Source: Acinetobacter baumannii
GTDB taxonomy: Bacteria > Pseudomonadota > Gammaproteobacteria > Pseudomonadales > Moraxellaceae
Assembly: GCF_016508585.1 (NCBI RefSeq)
Contig: NZ_JADVOP010000002.1
Coordinates: forward strand, 62,001-126,000
Direction of reading: 5' to 3'
DNA length: 64,000 bases
Shown: positions 9,654 through 18,777 of the stretch, one piece after another
Layout: every line of letters begins with the position of its first letter
Numbering within the stretch: position 1 is the first letter of the stretch
Made by a program: the position numbers and the translations under genes
Notes under the pieces: model-generated
The model's database searches: none
What the model was told of the DNA's origin: nothing
Seen by the model: only the letters and a program-made list of their open reading frames with translations

Positions 9654-10483
9654 CGTGCAGTTCTCCCTGTACGGCGACTTGCCCATGCCTGAACCAAATT
9701 AATCAGGAACAAAATAAAGAATGAAATAATGAGCATTACAACTGCAATGGTCGTTGCCCCTGCATAGTCATATTCCTCTAAGCGGGTAATGATCATTAAA
9801 GGTGCGATTTCAGTTTCGTAAGGTATGTTGCCTGCGATAAAAATAACCGAACCATATTCACCCACACCACGTGCAAACGCTAGGGCGAAACCAGTTAACA
9901 ATGCGGGGAACAGAATCGGTAAAATGATTTTAGTCACGATCTGAAAACGATTTGCCCCAAGTGCTGAAGCGGCTTCTTCCAGTTCTGTTTCAAGATCACT
10001 CAACACAGGTTGTACTGTACGCACAACGAAAGGAATACCGATAAAAATCAGGGCTAGGGTAATACCCAAAGATGTATAGGCGATTTTAATCCCTAATGGT
10101 TCAAGCAATTGCCCAATCCAACCTGTCGAAGCGTATAAAGAGGTCAGGGCAATACCTGCAACGGCTGTAGGTAAAGCAAAAGGTAAGTCGACAAGCGCAT
10201 CGACTATACGTTTGCCAGGAAACGAATAACGGACTAAGCACCAAGCCAATAAAAAACCAAAAATCACATTGATCAAGGCTGCAATGAGGGCGGTGGTAAA
10301 ACTGAGCTGTAATGATTTTAAAATACGTTCAGAGCTCAAGATTTCCCATAAACCATCCCAACCTACGCCTAATGATTTTATGAATACGGCAGAAAGTGGT
10401 ATCAGTACGATTAAAGATAGATACGCTAGGGTGAAGCCTAGTGAAAGACCAAAACCTGGCAGCACTCGGGATCGCTGCGACAT
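9650..10483 (-). CDS. cysT: Sulfate ABC transporter permease CysT (CysU)
   Basis: First permease of the sulfate/thiosulfate importer, 277 residues with six membrane segments. The EAA loop reads [20 protein letters not shown] and the conserved [16 protein letters not shown] segment follows. It pairs with CysW to form the channel. The gene is separated from the sbp gene by an inserted hydrolase gene. The ATG at 10483 is preceded by GAGGAGTC-type ribosome binding sequence. Confidence 0.94.
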   Translation of the reverse strand: MSQRSRVLPGFGLSLGFTLAYLSLIVLIPLSAVFIKSLGVGWDGLWEILSSERILKSLQLSFTTALIAALINVIFGFLLAWCLVRYSFPGKRIVDALVDLPFALPTAVAGIALTSLYASTGWIGQLLEPLGIKIAYTSLGITLALIFIGIPFVVRTVQPVLSDLETELEEAASALGANRFQIVTKIILPILFPALLTGFALAFARGVGEYGSVIFIAGNIPYETEIAPLMIITRLEEYDYAGATTIAVVMLIISFFILFLINLVQAWASRRTGRTAR

Positions 10484-10506
10484 GATGACTCCTCAAAAGA
10501 GAGAAA

Positions 10507-10526
10507 GCTTATTGAAATCAATAAGC
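10507..10526. repeat. Dyad upstream of cysT
   Basis: A 9-bp dyad GCTTATTGA-AA-TCAATAAGC, 23 bp upstream of the cysT start and 38 bp after the hydrolase stop. The 2-bp centre is too short for a stable RNA loop at full pairing, so a DNA operator or partial hairpin is possible. No T-run follows. Confidence 0.4.
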
Positions 10527-10564
10527 AAATTTAAAACGGTTTTTGCAAGCTTAAAAGGCAATGG

Positions 10565-11170
10565 TTAAATTGCAAATTTAAAAAACAACTTGGTATCATC
10601 AGTATTACTCATAAAGATTTTTTGTTGCTCAATGATTAAGTGGTCATAAATTTCTGGAAAATGTCCAAAACCTGAAGCAACATTGATATGACCCACTTGA
10701 CCTAAATTTCTGGGTTTGATTTTCCAAGCGCGTGCCAATTTTTGTGCATCTTCAAAGTCTAACCAAGGATCATTTTCAGAAATAATCATTTCAGTCGGAA
10801 CAGCAATATTTAATGTTTGAAAGTAATTTTCATAATCACCCATACTGTTTCGAGCAAAACCAGCTTCACCAAAACGTGCAGGATTTGCTGGTGCAACTAA
10901 AATCATTTTTCTTACTTTTGCAGTAATTTCGGGATGTTGTGCCAAAGCTGCAACACTCGTCAAGCATCCGAAGCTATGTGCGACAATTTGAACAGGCTGA
11001 GGCGCATTCAATACAGTTCTGACAAATTCATTTACCCAGTCTTTCAATATGGGCAAATTCCAATCCTGTTGCTGCACACGAGAGCATGACATGAGTTCAC
11101 GTTGTAATTTGGACTGCCAGTGATCGTAATCGCTTCCACCAACGCCGGGAACAATAATGGTGTGAATCAT
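10565..11170 (-). CDS. RBBP9/YdeN-family alpha/beta hydrolase
   Basis: A 201-residue serine hydrolase of the RBBP9/YdeN family. The nucleophile elbow is AHSFG (S66), the acid is in SENDPW, and the catalytic His is probably in VGHINVASGFGHFPE. The N-terminal IIVPGVGGS loop would form the oxyanion hole. The natural substrate of this family is generally unknown. It lies between sbp and cysT inside the sulfate cluster, same strand, so it may share sulfur-limitation control; whether it acts on sulfur compounds is not shown. Confidence 0.82.
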   Translation of the reverse strand: MIHTIIVPGVGGSDYDHWQSKLQRELMSCSRVQQQDWNLPILKDWVNEFVRTVLNAPQPVQIVAHSFGCLTSVAALAQHPEITAKVRKMILVAPANPARFGEAGFARNSMGDYENYFQTLNIAVPTEMIISENDPWLDFEDAQKLARAWKIKPRNLGQVGHINVASGFGHFPEIYDHLIIEQQKIFMSNTDDTKLFFKFAI

Positions 11171-11210
11171 GTCGGTGCTCCTGTTTTTAGCTTAAGTTGA
11201 TTGAGAACAG

Positions 11211-12221
11211 TTATTTACTGCTCGCATTGGCTTTGACAATTTGATCAAAGACGCCATTGTTGTCAAAGTGTTGTTTTTGAACTTTAGTCCAACCACCAAA
11301 CTCTTTGTCAATGGTTACCAATTTCAGTGGTTTGAATGTGCTGGCATATTTTTGTAATGTTGCCGCATTACGTGGACGATAGAAGTTTTTAGCCGCAATT
11401 TCCTGACCGGCAGGTGAATACAAATAATTCAAATAGGCTTTTGCTAAATTTAAATTACCGTCTTTTTCAGCATTCTTTTCTACAATTGCCACTGGTGGTT
11501 CTGCCAAAATTGACAATGACGGGGTAATGATTTCAAACTTGCCTGGTTGCTCACGAGTAGACAGATAAGCTTCGTTTTCCCAAGCCAGTAACACATCACC
11601 AATGCCACGTTCAGCAAATGTTGTAGTAGCACCACGCGCACCAGAGTCGAGGACTTTCGTTTGTTTATAGATTTGACGAACAAAATCTTGTGCTTTCGCA
11701 TCTGAACCATATTTATGCTTTGCCCAAGCCCAAGCTGCCAAATAGTTCCAACGTGCACCACCCGAGGTTTTTGGATTTGGTGTAACAATTTCTACACCCG
11801 GTTTTACCAAATCGCCCCAGTCTTTAATGCCTTTTGGATTGCCTTTGCGTACAAGGAATACGATGGTAGACGTGTAAGGTGTTGAGTTCTGCGGAAACTT
11901 CTTTTGCCAGTCTTTAGGCAATAAATTAGTACTTTGTGCAATCGCATCGATATCTGCTGCCAGCGCAAGTGTGACCACATCAGCCTGTAAACCGTCAATG
12001 ACTGCACGGGCTTGTTTACCTGAACCACCATGAGATTGCTTGAACTGAATGTCTTGACCAGTTTTAGACTTCCAGAATGCTGAAAATTGTTTGTTGAAGT
12101 TATCGTACAATTCTCGGGTCGGATCATAAGATACGTTTAAAAAATCTTTTGCTGCTACGCTGAAAGAAGTGGTTGAAATCAGTGCTGCTGCCACAGCAAA
12201 TTTAAGTTTAGAGAACTGCAT
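11211..12221 (-). CDS. sbp: Sulfate-binding periplasmic protein
   Basis: Periplasmic receptor that delivers sulfate (or thiosulfate) to CysTWA. A signal peptide ends near residue 24 (SVAA-KDF). The mature protein carries the family motifs [10 protein letters not shown], the [24 protein letters not shown] stretch (read as two adjacent blocks) and [18 protein letters not shown]. Two ATG starts exist: 12221, with GGGG six bases upstream, and 12233, with no clear site; the former was chosen. Sbp and CysP cannot be told apart with certainty from sequence alone. Confidence 0.9.
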   Translation of the reverse strand: MQFSKLKFAVAAALISTTSFSVAAKDFLNVSYDPTRELYDNFNKQFSAFWKSKTGQDIQFKQSHGGSGKQARAVIDGLQADVVTLALAADIDAIAQSTNLLPKDWQKKFPQNSTPYTSTIVFLVRKGNPKGIKDWGDLVKPGVEIVTPNPKTSGGARWNYLAAWAWAKHKYGSDAKAQDFVRQIYKQTKVLDSGARGATTTFAERGIGDVLLAWENEAYLSTREQPGKFEIITPSLSILAEPPVAIVEKNAEKDGNLNLAKAYLNYLYSPAGQEIAAKNFYRPRNAATLQKYASTFKPLKLVTIDKEFGGWTKVQKQHFDNNGVFDQIVKANASSK

Positions 12222-12277
12222 TTTTTGCCCCATTTATTTCTGAAGTTCGGTAAGATGGAGTAAGCATAATGCGAGTC

Positions 12278-12321
12278 TTTATTCATAAAAAATAATAAAA
12301 AACGAATTTTATATGAATAAA
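12278..12321. promoter_or_regulatory. Candidate CysB operator upstream of sbp
   Basis: Perfect 10-bp inverted repeat TTTATTCATA (12278-12287) and TATGAATAAA (12312-12321), 57 bp upstream of the sbp start in the divergent sbp/pabC region. LysR-type activators bind such dyads near -65, and CysB is encoded in the same cluster. This is an inference from position and symmetry. Confidence 0.4.
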
Positions 12322-12383
12322 AGAGAAATAGAAGCTATGTATGTTTCAAAATGTAATTGAGTAAAGCCACGGGAAATTGCGTA

Positions 12384-13205
12384 ATGATCTGTTTTAAAAA
12401 TGCTCAACAAATTGATTCTATTCCACTTTTGGATCGAGCATTTCATTATGGTGATGGTTGCTTTACCACAGCCAGATTTCATCAAGGGAATTTTGAACTA
12501 GAGTCTTTACATCGTGCACGATTAAAATTGGCGACAGAACGACTTTATCTAAATTTTGATTTTGAGCTGTTGGATCAAAGTTTGGCGCTATTAAAGCAAC
12601 AATTCAGTAGCTTAAATGGAACGCTCAAGCTTGTCTTGAGTCGTGGTGAGGGTGACCGTGGTTATGCCATGCCTGATCATCCTGCAGATTTCTATCTGAT
12701 GTTTTATCCAAAAGAGACCAGTCAATTTCAACCTGAATTTATCCAAAGTGGCGTTTTAAATCAGGCGCTGGGTTTATTGATGCCAAATTTAGTGGGTTTG
12801 AAAACATTGAATCGTTTAGAACAGGTAATGCTAAAAAAAGAAGCGCAACAGCATGGCTGGGTAGAAGCATTGGTGACTGATGTACAGGGTTCAATTGTCG
12901 AAGGGATCAGCAGTAATTGCTTTTTTCAAATAAACAATACATGGATTACTCCTGAACTTCGCTATAATGGCGTACATGGGGTGATGCGTGCTGAAATATT
13001 GTCACGAATGCAACATTATGGTGTTTCCTGTGAACAACGTTTTATTGATATGGATCAAATTAAGCATATTCAGAGTTTATTTTTCTGTAATGCATTAAGT
13101 CCAATGAAAGCGGCGACAACATTGGATCATCTGAATTTGGACACTCAACCTTGTGTTGATTTATTTAACACTTTAAATTTAAGTCAGTTTAATTCTCATG
13201 CCTAA
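12384..13205 (+). CDS. pabC: Aminodeoxychorismate lyase
   Basis: PLP-dependent lyase that releases pyruvate from 4-amino-4-deoxychorismate to give p-aminobenzoate for folate. Fold-type IV aminotransferase-like protein of 273 residues. The PLP lysine is K140 in VGLKTLNRLEQ, and the N-terminal LDRAFHYGDGCFTT motif is present. The ATG at 12384 has GGGA nine bases upstream; an upstream in-frame TTG was rejected. It overlaps mltG by 8 bp, giving the common pabC-mltG-tmk operon. Confidence 0.93.
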   Translation: MICFKNAQQIDSIPLLDRAFHYGDGCFTTARFHQGNFELESLHRARLKLATERLYLNFDFELLDQSLALLKQQFSSLNGTLKLVLSRGEGDRGYAMPDHPADFYLMFYPKETSQFQPEFIQSGVLNQALGLLMPNLVGLKTLNRLEQVMLKKEAQQHGWVEALVTDVQGSIVEGISSNCFFQINNTWITPELRYNGVHGVMRAEILSRMQHYGVSCEQRFIDMDQIKHIQSLFFCNALSPMKAATTLDHLNLDTQPCVDLFNTLNLSQFNSHA

Positions 13206-14265
13206 AGCGAAATCCAAGCCCAAATCTAAAAAGAAGACTCAAGCCAAAGACAGTACTCACATCTATAAAGGCATTGCTATTTTTGTAATGGTTTTCCTGA
13301 TCATTACTGCGATTGTTTTAAAAATGAGTCTTTTTAAAAGCTACCCAGTTTCTGGTGCGAAACAGAAGCTTTCCATTACCAATGGGGAAACCTATACGGG
13401 TTTCATTGATGATTTGGCCAAACAAGATAAAGTCAGTTTTCCAATTATTTTAAAGCTGTATCGTAAGATTTTCATTCACGACACTATGAAAGCTGGTGTC
13501 TATGAAGTCAGTAAAGGCATGAGTGTACGCCAAGTTTTAGAAATGGTGTCCAATATTGAAAATGCTCAAATGAGCCGGCTTTTAGTAATTGAAGGTACAA
13601 CGACGAAGCAGTTGATCCAATCTTTAAATAAAGATCCACTGATTGAAAAAACAGTCATTCAGCTTCCTCGTGCTGAAATGCTAAAAGTATTGGGTATTCC
13701 TTATGCACATCCTGAAGGATTGTTTGCACCAGATACATATTTCTTTGATAAAGGGGCAACAGATAAACAGATTTTGACAGATTTATATCAACGTCAAATG
13801 AAAATTTTGGATGATGCCTGGGAAAAGCGCGCACCAAATTTACCTTATAAAACAAAATATGAAGCCTTGATTATGGCGTCGATTATAGAGAAAGAAACCA
13901 GTGTCGACAGTGAGTTAAGACAGGTTTCAGGAGTATTTTGTCGCCGTTTAAAATTGGGCATGCGTCTACAAACGGATCCAACTGTGATTTACGGCATGGG
14001 TGATAAATATACGGGCAAGATTTCAAAACAAGATTTGCGTACACCAACCGCATATAATACCTATACGATAAATGGTTTACCGCCTACACCGATTGCTTTA
14101 CCGAGTAAAAAAGCGATTGAAGCGACAATGCATCCTGATGATTCTGAAAATATCTATTTTGTTGCAACTGGAAATGGCGGACATAAATTTAGCTCGAATT
14201 TAAATGATCACAACCGTGCGGTACAACAATATATTGAAGTTATGCGCGCTAAAGTTAAGGAATGA
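13198..14265 (+). CDS. mltG: Endolytic murein transglycosylase MltG
   Basis: Inner-membrane lytic transglycosylase (YceG) that cuts nascent glycan strands. A Lys-rich cytoplasmic tail (residues 1-20) precedes one membrane helix (about 26-44); the rest is the periplasmic YceG domain. The catalytic Glu lies in ASIIEKETS, and the family stretches RLQTDPTVIYG and PTAYNTYTINGLPPTPI are both intact. It overlaps pabC at the 5' end and tmk at the 3' end. Confidence 0.94.
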   Translation: MPKAKSKPKSKKKTQAKDSTHIYKGIAIFVMVFLIITAIVLKMSLFKSYPVSGAKQKLSITNGETYTGFIDDLAKQDKVSFPIILKLYRKIFIHDTMKAGVYEVSKGMSVRQVLEMVSNIENAQMSRLLVIEGTTTKQLIQSLNKDPLIEKTVIQLPRAEMLKVLGIPYAHPEGLFAPDTYFFDKGATDKQILTDLYQRQMKILDDAWEKRAPNLPYKTKYEALIMASIIEKETSVDSELRQVSGVFCRRLKLGMRLQTDPTVIYGMGDKYTGKISKQDLRTPTAYNTYTINGLPPTPIALPSKKAIEATMHPDDSENIYFVATGNGGHKFSSNLNDHNRAVQQYIEVMRAKVKE

Positions 14266-14873
14266 GTATGTTTATAAGTTTTGAAGGAACTGAAGGGGTT
14301 GGAAAAACCACACTCATCCAAAAAATGTTTGAACATTTTCAAAAGCAGGATCAACAAGTTGTTCTAACGCGTGAACCTGGTGGTACACCTTTAGCTGAAC
14401 AAATACGTGCATTACTGTTGTCTGTGAATCATGAAGAGCAGATGAGTCATGATACCGAGTTATTGCTGATGTATGCAGCACGTGCACAACATTTGGCAGG
14501 TGTGATTTTACCTGCATTAGATGCCGGTAAGGTTGTGCTTTGTGATCGTTTCGTTGATTCGAGCTTTGCTTATCAGTGCGCCGGTCGTGGTCTAAGTCGT
14601 GAAAAACTACAAATATTAAATACTAACTTTGTCTCCAGAATGCCCGATATTACCTTTTGGTTGGATGCACCGATTGAACTGGGGATGGATCGAGCACGGG
14701 CACGTGGTGCTTTAGACCGTTTTGAACAAGAAAAAGAGGTATTTTTTGAGTCTGTACGTAGTGGTTTTTCTGAAATTCATTTGCGTGATGCGCAAAGAAT
14801 GAAACGTTTAGATGCTACTCAAACAGCAGAACAAGTCTTTGCAGAGGCCTTGCGCTATCTAAAAGAACTGTAA
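14262..14873 (+). CDS. tmk: Thymidylate kinase
   Basis: Phosphorylates dTMP to dTDP. The P-loop GTEGVGKTT is at residues 9-17, the DR(F/Y/H) substrate motif appears as CDRFVDSSFAYQ, and a LID-like RARGALDRFE segment follows. At 203 residues the protein is complete. The start overlaps the mltG stop (ATGA). In many gamma-proteobacteria holB follows tmk, whereas here a thioesterase gene follows after 74 bp. Confidence 0.95.
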   Translation: MSMFISFEGTEGVGKTTLIQKMFEHFQKQDQQVVLTREPGGTPLAEQIRALLLSVNHEEQMSHDTELLLMYAARAQHLAGVILPALDAGKVVLCDRFVDSSFAYQCAGRGLSREKLQILNTNFVSRMPDITFWLDAPIELGMDRARARGALDRFEQEKEVFFESVRSGFSEIHLRDAQRMKRLDATQTAEQVFAEALRYLKEL

Positions 14874-14947
14874 TAGATTGATTTATTCTGATGTTTTCAG
14901 TCTTAAAAGCCTTTATATTGTTTCAGGTCAAGGATATAAAGACGTGA

Positions 14948-15367
14948 ATGATGAAAAGCACTAAAACTGAAATCGTTAATTTTTTACAGCAATTTTTTTC
15001 ACCAAGCTTGGAACGCTGCGAAATTGAAGAAGTGACTGAAAAAGGCGCCTCTCTGGTTTGGCATGTCAGTGATCAGGACATTCGGCCAGGTGGAACTGTG
15101 TCTGGACCAACCATGATGGCACTGGCAGATTTTGCCTTATATGTTGCGATTTTGGGAGAAATCGGTTTAGTTGGTTTGACGGTGACCACAAACATGAACA
15201 TCAATTTTTTGCGCAAGCCTACCGGTGGTGTAGATATTCGCGGGATCTGTAAATTGATGAAGGTGGGGAAAGCTCTAGTCGTCGGTGAAGTATGGATTTA
15301 CTCGCTGGGTTCAGATGATCCTGTTGCACATGTCACAGGAACCTATTCAATTCCTCCACAAAAATAA
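14948..15367 (+). CDS. PaaI-type hotdog thioesterase
   Basis: A 139-residue single hotdog-fold protein of the PaaI/YdiI acyl-CoA thioesterase group. The family motif is RPGGTVSGPTMMALADFA, with the Asp/Ala helix in the usual place, and the second half carries VTTNMNINFLRKP. It probably hydrolyses an acyl-CoA thioester in the cytoplasm; the acyl group is unknown. Two adjacent ATG codons (14948, 14951) follow an AAGGA sequence. It may be read with tmk but is spaced 74 bp from it. Confidence 0.8.
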   Translation: MMKSTKTEIVNFLQQFFSPSLERCEIEEVTEKGASLVWHVSDQDIRPGGTVSGPTMMALADFALYVAILGEIGLVGLTVTTNMNINFLRKPTGGVDIRGICKLMKVGKALVVGEVWIYSLGSDDPVAHVTGTYSIPPQK

Positions 15368-15543
15368 GCAACGTGTATAAAAAGCTCAAATACTTCATTA
15401 AATTAGATGAAATATATCATTTAATCTAGCTGTACTTTACTGTTGAATGCTATATTGAGTTATCTAGGGGATAATGCTAATTTATTCATAATAAATAGAT
15501 TATTTTTAAAAATTAAATCATTTTATAAAATGGAATAGAGAAT

Positions 15544-16533
15544 ATGTCATCAGATCATGAAGTCGTTCGTTTGTTTAAGGAAAACGTTTTTCCCTTATCA
15601 AATAAATTGACAGAGATGTTAAATGAACACTATTCGCATCAGACGGAACGTCGAGGCTGTGGATATACACAAGCGACTCGAGTATTGGCTGAGTATATCA
15701 ACTTTCCTCGTGACAGTGTTGAAGCGACAGATTTGAAAATATTCCAAGACTATGATTTTAAAAAGTTAAAGAAAATTATTGATCAGAAAAAAATTTATGG
15801 TTTTGATATTGAGGACTGGCATAATCTGGATCAAAACCGCTCAATTGAAAACTTTTTGGCTGAATCGCAACAACAAAAAAATGATGATTTTAGGGTCCTC
15901 GTTGAGCAAGAAGTCGCTACCCAAGCAAGTTTAAGAAAATTATCACAGCAAGCAGGACTGGAGGAAAGTCAAGTCATTTGCTGTATGTTGGAAGATGTGA
16001 TTTTACCTAAAACAGCAAATGAAACAGGCTATGTTGAAATCGAGACATTAGCCGGGAAACCTAAAGTAGGCTCTTGCCCAATGGCTGAAAATTTTTTCCT
16101 GAAAATTGCGCACCGTTCAATGCTGAGACAAGGTTCAATCAATATTTTTGTCGATGAGCAAAACCGCCCGTTATTGATTGAAAAAATGAATATGGGAGAT
16201 GATCATTCCTGTATCAACTTACAACCCCTGATCATGAATGGTATTCGCATTCCAGTTGGTTCTTTATTTTCGGTAGAATATGATATTGAACAAATTGACA
16301 ATAAAGTGCCTAATCAAGAATTCAAAGGTTATATCATTCCATATAAAGAAATTCAGGGTTTCTGGTTTTTACGATTGACTACTTTAGCCATCTCACCTGA
16401 GAATCGAAAAAGAGCCTTTACCACCCATTTTGAACAACAAGTGAATAATGGATTGTTTAGTCCTGGTACAACCTTAATTAAACAACTGAATGACGTTGCA
16501 CTGTCACAATTGAGAATCGCCAGTCTCGGATAA
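15544..16533 (+). CDS. Conserved protein of unknown function, partner of HDAC-like gene
   Basis: A 329-residue protein I do not recognise. There is no signal peptide or membrane segment. Residues 1-110 are charged and helical; a middle helical part includes QASLRKLSQQAGLEESQV, which resembles a short HTH-like helix pair; the C-terminal half is mainly beta (about 150-300) with SVEYDIEQI and FKGYIIPYKEI. Codon use looks like its neighbours. It ends only 4 bp before the deacetylase-family gene, so the two are almost certainly one operon. Confidence 0.7.
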   Translation: MSSDHEVVRLFKENVFPLSNKLTEMLNEHYSHQTERRGCGYTQATRVLAEYINFPRDSVEATDLKIFQDYDFKKLKKIIDQKKIYGFDIEDWHNLDQNRSIENFLAESQQQKNDDFRVLVEQEVATQASLRKLSQQAGLEESQVICCMLEDVILPKTANETGYVEIETLAGKPKVGSCPMAENFFLKIAHRSMLRQGSINIFVDEQNRPLLIEKMNMGDDHSCINLQPLIMNGIRIPVGSLFSVEYDIEQIDNKVPNQEFKGYIIPYKEIQGFWFLRLTTLAISPENRKRAFTTHFEQQVNNGLFSPGTTLIKQLNDVALSQLRIASLG

Positions 16534-16537
16534 CTTT

Positions 16538-17419
16538 ATGTTAAATGTTTGTTTTTCATCGCGCTATTTTGCTCAAACACATACCAATAGCATGGAAAAA
16601 CTTGTTGCAGTTGCCGAGCAATTACAACAATTTAATCATTTTAAATTTCATGAACCCCTACCCATAGATCCGGAAATTCTAAAGGCCTTGCATTCTCCCA
16701 AATATGTTGATGCATTTTTAACCGGACAACCTGCTAAACTTGCAACATTTGCTGGTTTTAAACCTTGGAATGAACAGTTACGTGATGCAGTTTTGTCCAT
16801 CAATGGTGGACAAATACTGGCGACGGAGCTGGCTTTTCAACATGGTACTGCAGCCAACATTGCACAAGGTTTTCATCATGCCAATTATGACTATGGAGGT
16901 TCATACTGTACCTTTAATGGTTTGGCACTGATTGCACAGTATTTTTCCAATAAACGGATTTTTATTCTGGATTGTGATCAACATGGTGGTGATGGAACTG
17001 CCGAATTTACCCGAAGATTAGACAATTTATATAATTTTAGTATTTATGGATTGGCATTTGGCTATCCAACGTATGAACGTGCCGAAAGCCGTCATGTGCA
17101 TACGAAACATGGAAGTTTTGCGCAATATACCCTGGCAATACACGAGGCTTTTCAACGTGCCAATGAGTGGAAAGCCGATATTATTATTTATCAGGCAGGC
17201 ATGGATTGCCATCAAGCAGATCCTTACGGTTCAGCGTGGTTGACTACAGAATTAATTCAAAAGCGCGATGAAATGGTATTTAACCTTGCTAAGCGAGAGG
17301 GGATTCCACTGATGTTTGTACTTGCAGGCGGTTATCAGAATCTTGAGGATCTGGTCAATTTGCATGCTCAGACTTTTCATACAGCCCATCAAATTTATTA
17401 TAAAAACCCTAAAGACTGA
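16538..17419 (+). CDS. Histone-deacetylase-family (AcuC/APAH-like) hydrolase
   Basis: A 293-residue zinc hydrolase of the HDAC/acetoin-utilisation/acetylpolyamine amidohydrolase superfamily. Tandem active-site His residues are in GFHHA (113-114). Zinc ligands fit DCDQHGGDG (D147, H149) and the later Asp in AGMDCHQADP, and the catalytic Tyr sits in LAGGYQ. The bacterial roles are removal of acetyl groups from proteins or polyamines; the substrate here is undetermined. It follows the unknown gene by 4 bp. Confidence 0.85.
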   Translation: MLNVCFSSRYFAQTHTNSMEKLVAVAEQLQQFNHFKFHEPLPIDPEILKALHSPKYVDAFLTGQPAKLATFAGFKPWNEQLRDAVLSINGGQILATELAFQHGTAANIAQGFHHANYDYGGSYCTFNGLALIAQYFSNKRIFILDCDQHGGDGTAEFTRRLDNLYNFSIYGLAFGYPTYERAESRHVHTKHGSFAQYTLAIHEAFQRANEWKADIIIYQAGMDCHQADPYGSAWLTTELIQKRDEMVFNLAKREGIPLMFVLAGGYQNLEDLVNLHAQTFHTAHQIYYKNPKD

Positions 17420-17491
17420 ATTTGTCATAATTTGGCTGGATTTCCCTGTTTTTTGGCTCAATTGGGGAATGTGTATTAAAGCAAGCACAAT

Positions 17492-17510
17492 AAAATGATA
17501 ATTATTCTTA
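17492..17510 (+). promoter_or_regulatory. Fur-box-like site
   Basis: A 19-bp sequence containing AATGATAATTATT, close to the Fur consensus core, lies 17 bp before the start of the 130-residue gene and just upstream of its GGAG ribosome binding site. It suggests iron control of that gene and the overlapping AraC regulator. The match is by eye. Confidence 0.4.
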
Positions 17511-17526
17511 TTTGTGGAGCCATCCC

Positions 17527-17919
17527 ATGTTTATCCAAAATTTAGAAAATTTTCCAATCATACCGATCAGTTTCCAACCAGCTGATGCCGTTTCAGTCAC
17601 AGAAACCATAGCCATATATGAATCATTACTCAGCCGTAAAGAAATATTTGTGTTTCTGAGTGAGGGCGCTTTTCCTGAACAACAGACAGATCATGAAGCA
17701 CGTAAACAGGTTGCTGCTTGGGTGAAGTCAAAACGTGAGATTTTGGCACAATACGTGAAAGCTTTTATTCATATTGAGCCAGATGCAAATATTCGCTTAG
17801 AAACACAAAAGTTTGCCAATAATTTTATTAAGTTCTCCGGTTATCCGATGTTTGTTGTCGATAACCAACAGCAAGCGAATAAAATAATTGATGCTGTGCT
17901 AAGGAGACCAATGGGTTAA
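17527..17919 (+). CDS. Conserved small protein of unknown function
   Basis: A 130-residue soluble protein that I do not recognise. There is no signal peptide. It reads as alternating strands and helices, with a central amphipathic helix (KQVAAWVKSKREILAQYVKA) and a C-terminal YPMFVVDNQQQANKIIDAVL that resembles a Rossmann-like or STAS-like end. The ATG at 17527 has GGAG seven bases upstream; a TTG five codons earlier was rejected. The stop overlaps the start of the AraC-type regulator (TAATG), so they are coupled. Confidence 0.65.
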   Translation: MFIQNLENFPIIPISFQPADAVSVTETIAIYESLLSRKEIFVFLSEGAFPEQQTDHEARKQVAAWVKSKREILAQYVKAFIHIEPDANIRLETQKFANNFIKFSGYPMFVVDNQQQANKIIDAVLRRPMG

Positions 17920-18695
17920 TGATGCATACTGAAACGCCCCATTCACCATTCAATCACAATCTTCTGCCTTTATTTGTGTTGAAAATAGATCAGCAAGTTC
18001 CAGACTGGGAACTTGCTTCACACCAACATGAACAAAGTCAGTTATTGGTAACAACCAGCGGGTTGATTACTGTTGAAACGCCATTCGGGATTTGGGTGGT
18101 TCCGGCACAACATGCATTATGGATTCCATTAAAGACCTTACATAAAGTCAGTAGTTACGGTATTTCAACAGGTTATGTGGTATTTATTCATACTGTATGG
18201 CATCATTTTCCAACACAGACGTGTACGATGTTACACGTGACCAGTTTAATGAATGCAATGTTAGAGCGTGTTGAAACATTTTCTGATATGCCCTTGTTGG
18301 AAAACAATCGACGCTTGATGGACTGTTTACAGGATGAAATACAGTCTACCACCCATTCAATATTTTATTTACCTATGCCGAAAGATTCACGTATGTTACA
18401 AATCGCGTATGATTTATTAAAACAACCGGATCAAAAGCTGAATTTAGCTGAATGGGCAAGCCGCTGCTATATGAGTGAACGCAGTTTGACTCGGATTTTT
18501 CATCACAATACGGGAATGAGTCTTAATCAATGGCGGCGCAAATTACATGTGGTTTTAGCACTGCAATGGTTGACTGAAGGGGACTCAGTTCATCAAGTCG
18601 CAATGAAATTGGGCTATGACAGTGATAGTTCTTTTATCGTCATGTTTAAGAAAATCATGCATCTGTCACCCAAAAGTTATTTGCGGCAATCATGA
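17919..18695 (+). CDS. AraC-family transcriptional regulator
   Basis: A 258-residue regulator. Residues 15-90 form a cupin-like sensing domain with HQHEQSQLLVTTSG and WVVPAQHALWIP; residues 165-258 hold two helix-turn-helix motifs (LAEWASRCYMSERSLTRIF and VHQVAMKLGYDSDSSFIVMF) ending in the conserved SPKSYLRQS. The first cupin segment resembles regulators of the YdeC/NimR type. Translation overlaps the preceding small gene by 1 bp; their shared upstream site looks like a Fur box. The effector is unknown. Confidence 0.85.
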   Translation: MMHTETPHSPFNHNLLPLFVLKIDQQVPDWELASHQHEQSQLLVTTSGLITVETPFGIWVVPAQHALWIPLKTLHKVSSYGISTGYVVFIHTVWHHFPTQTCTMLHVTSLMNAMLERVETFSDMPLLENNRRLMDCLQDEIQSTTHSIFYLPMPKDSRMLQIAYDLLKQPDQKLNLAEWASRCYMSERSLTRIFHHNTGMSLNQWRRKLHVVLALQWLTEGDSVHQVAMKLGYDSDSSFIVMFKKIMHLSPKSYLRQS

Positions 18696-18741
18696 GAAAA
18701 AATCAATAACACTTAAGTCAGCTACGATGCAAAAAATGAAT

Positions 18742-18765
18742 AATAGCCAGAATACTCTGGCTATT
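18742..18765. terminator. Bidirectional terminator, AraC regulator / nadB
   Basis: A perfect 10-bp stem AATAGCCAGA / TCTGGCTATT with a 4-nt loop and a T-rich tail, between convergent genes (stops at 18695 and 18778). Confidence 0.82.
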
Positions 18766-18777
18766 TTATTGTTCTCT

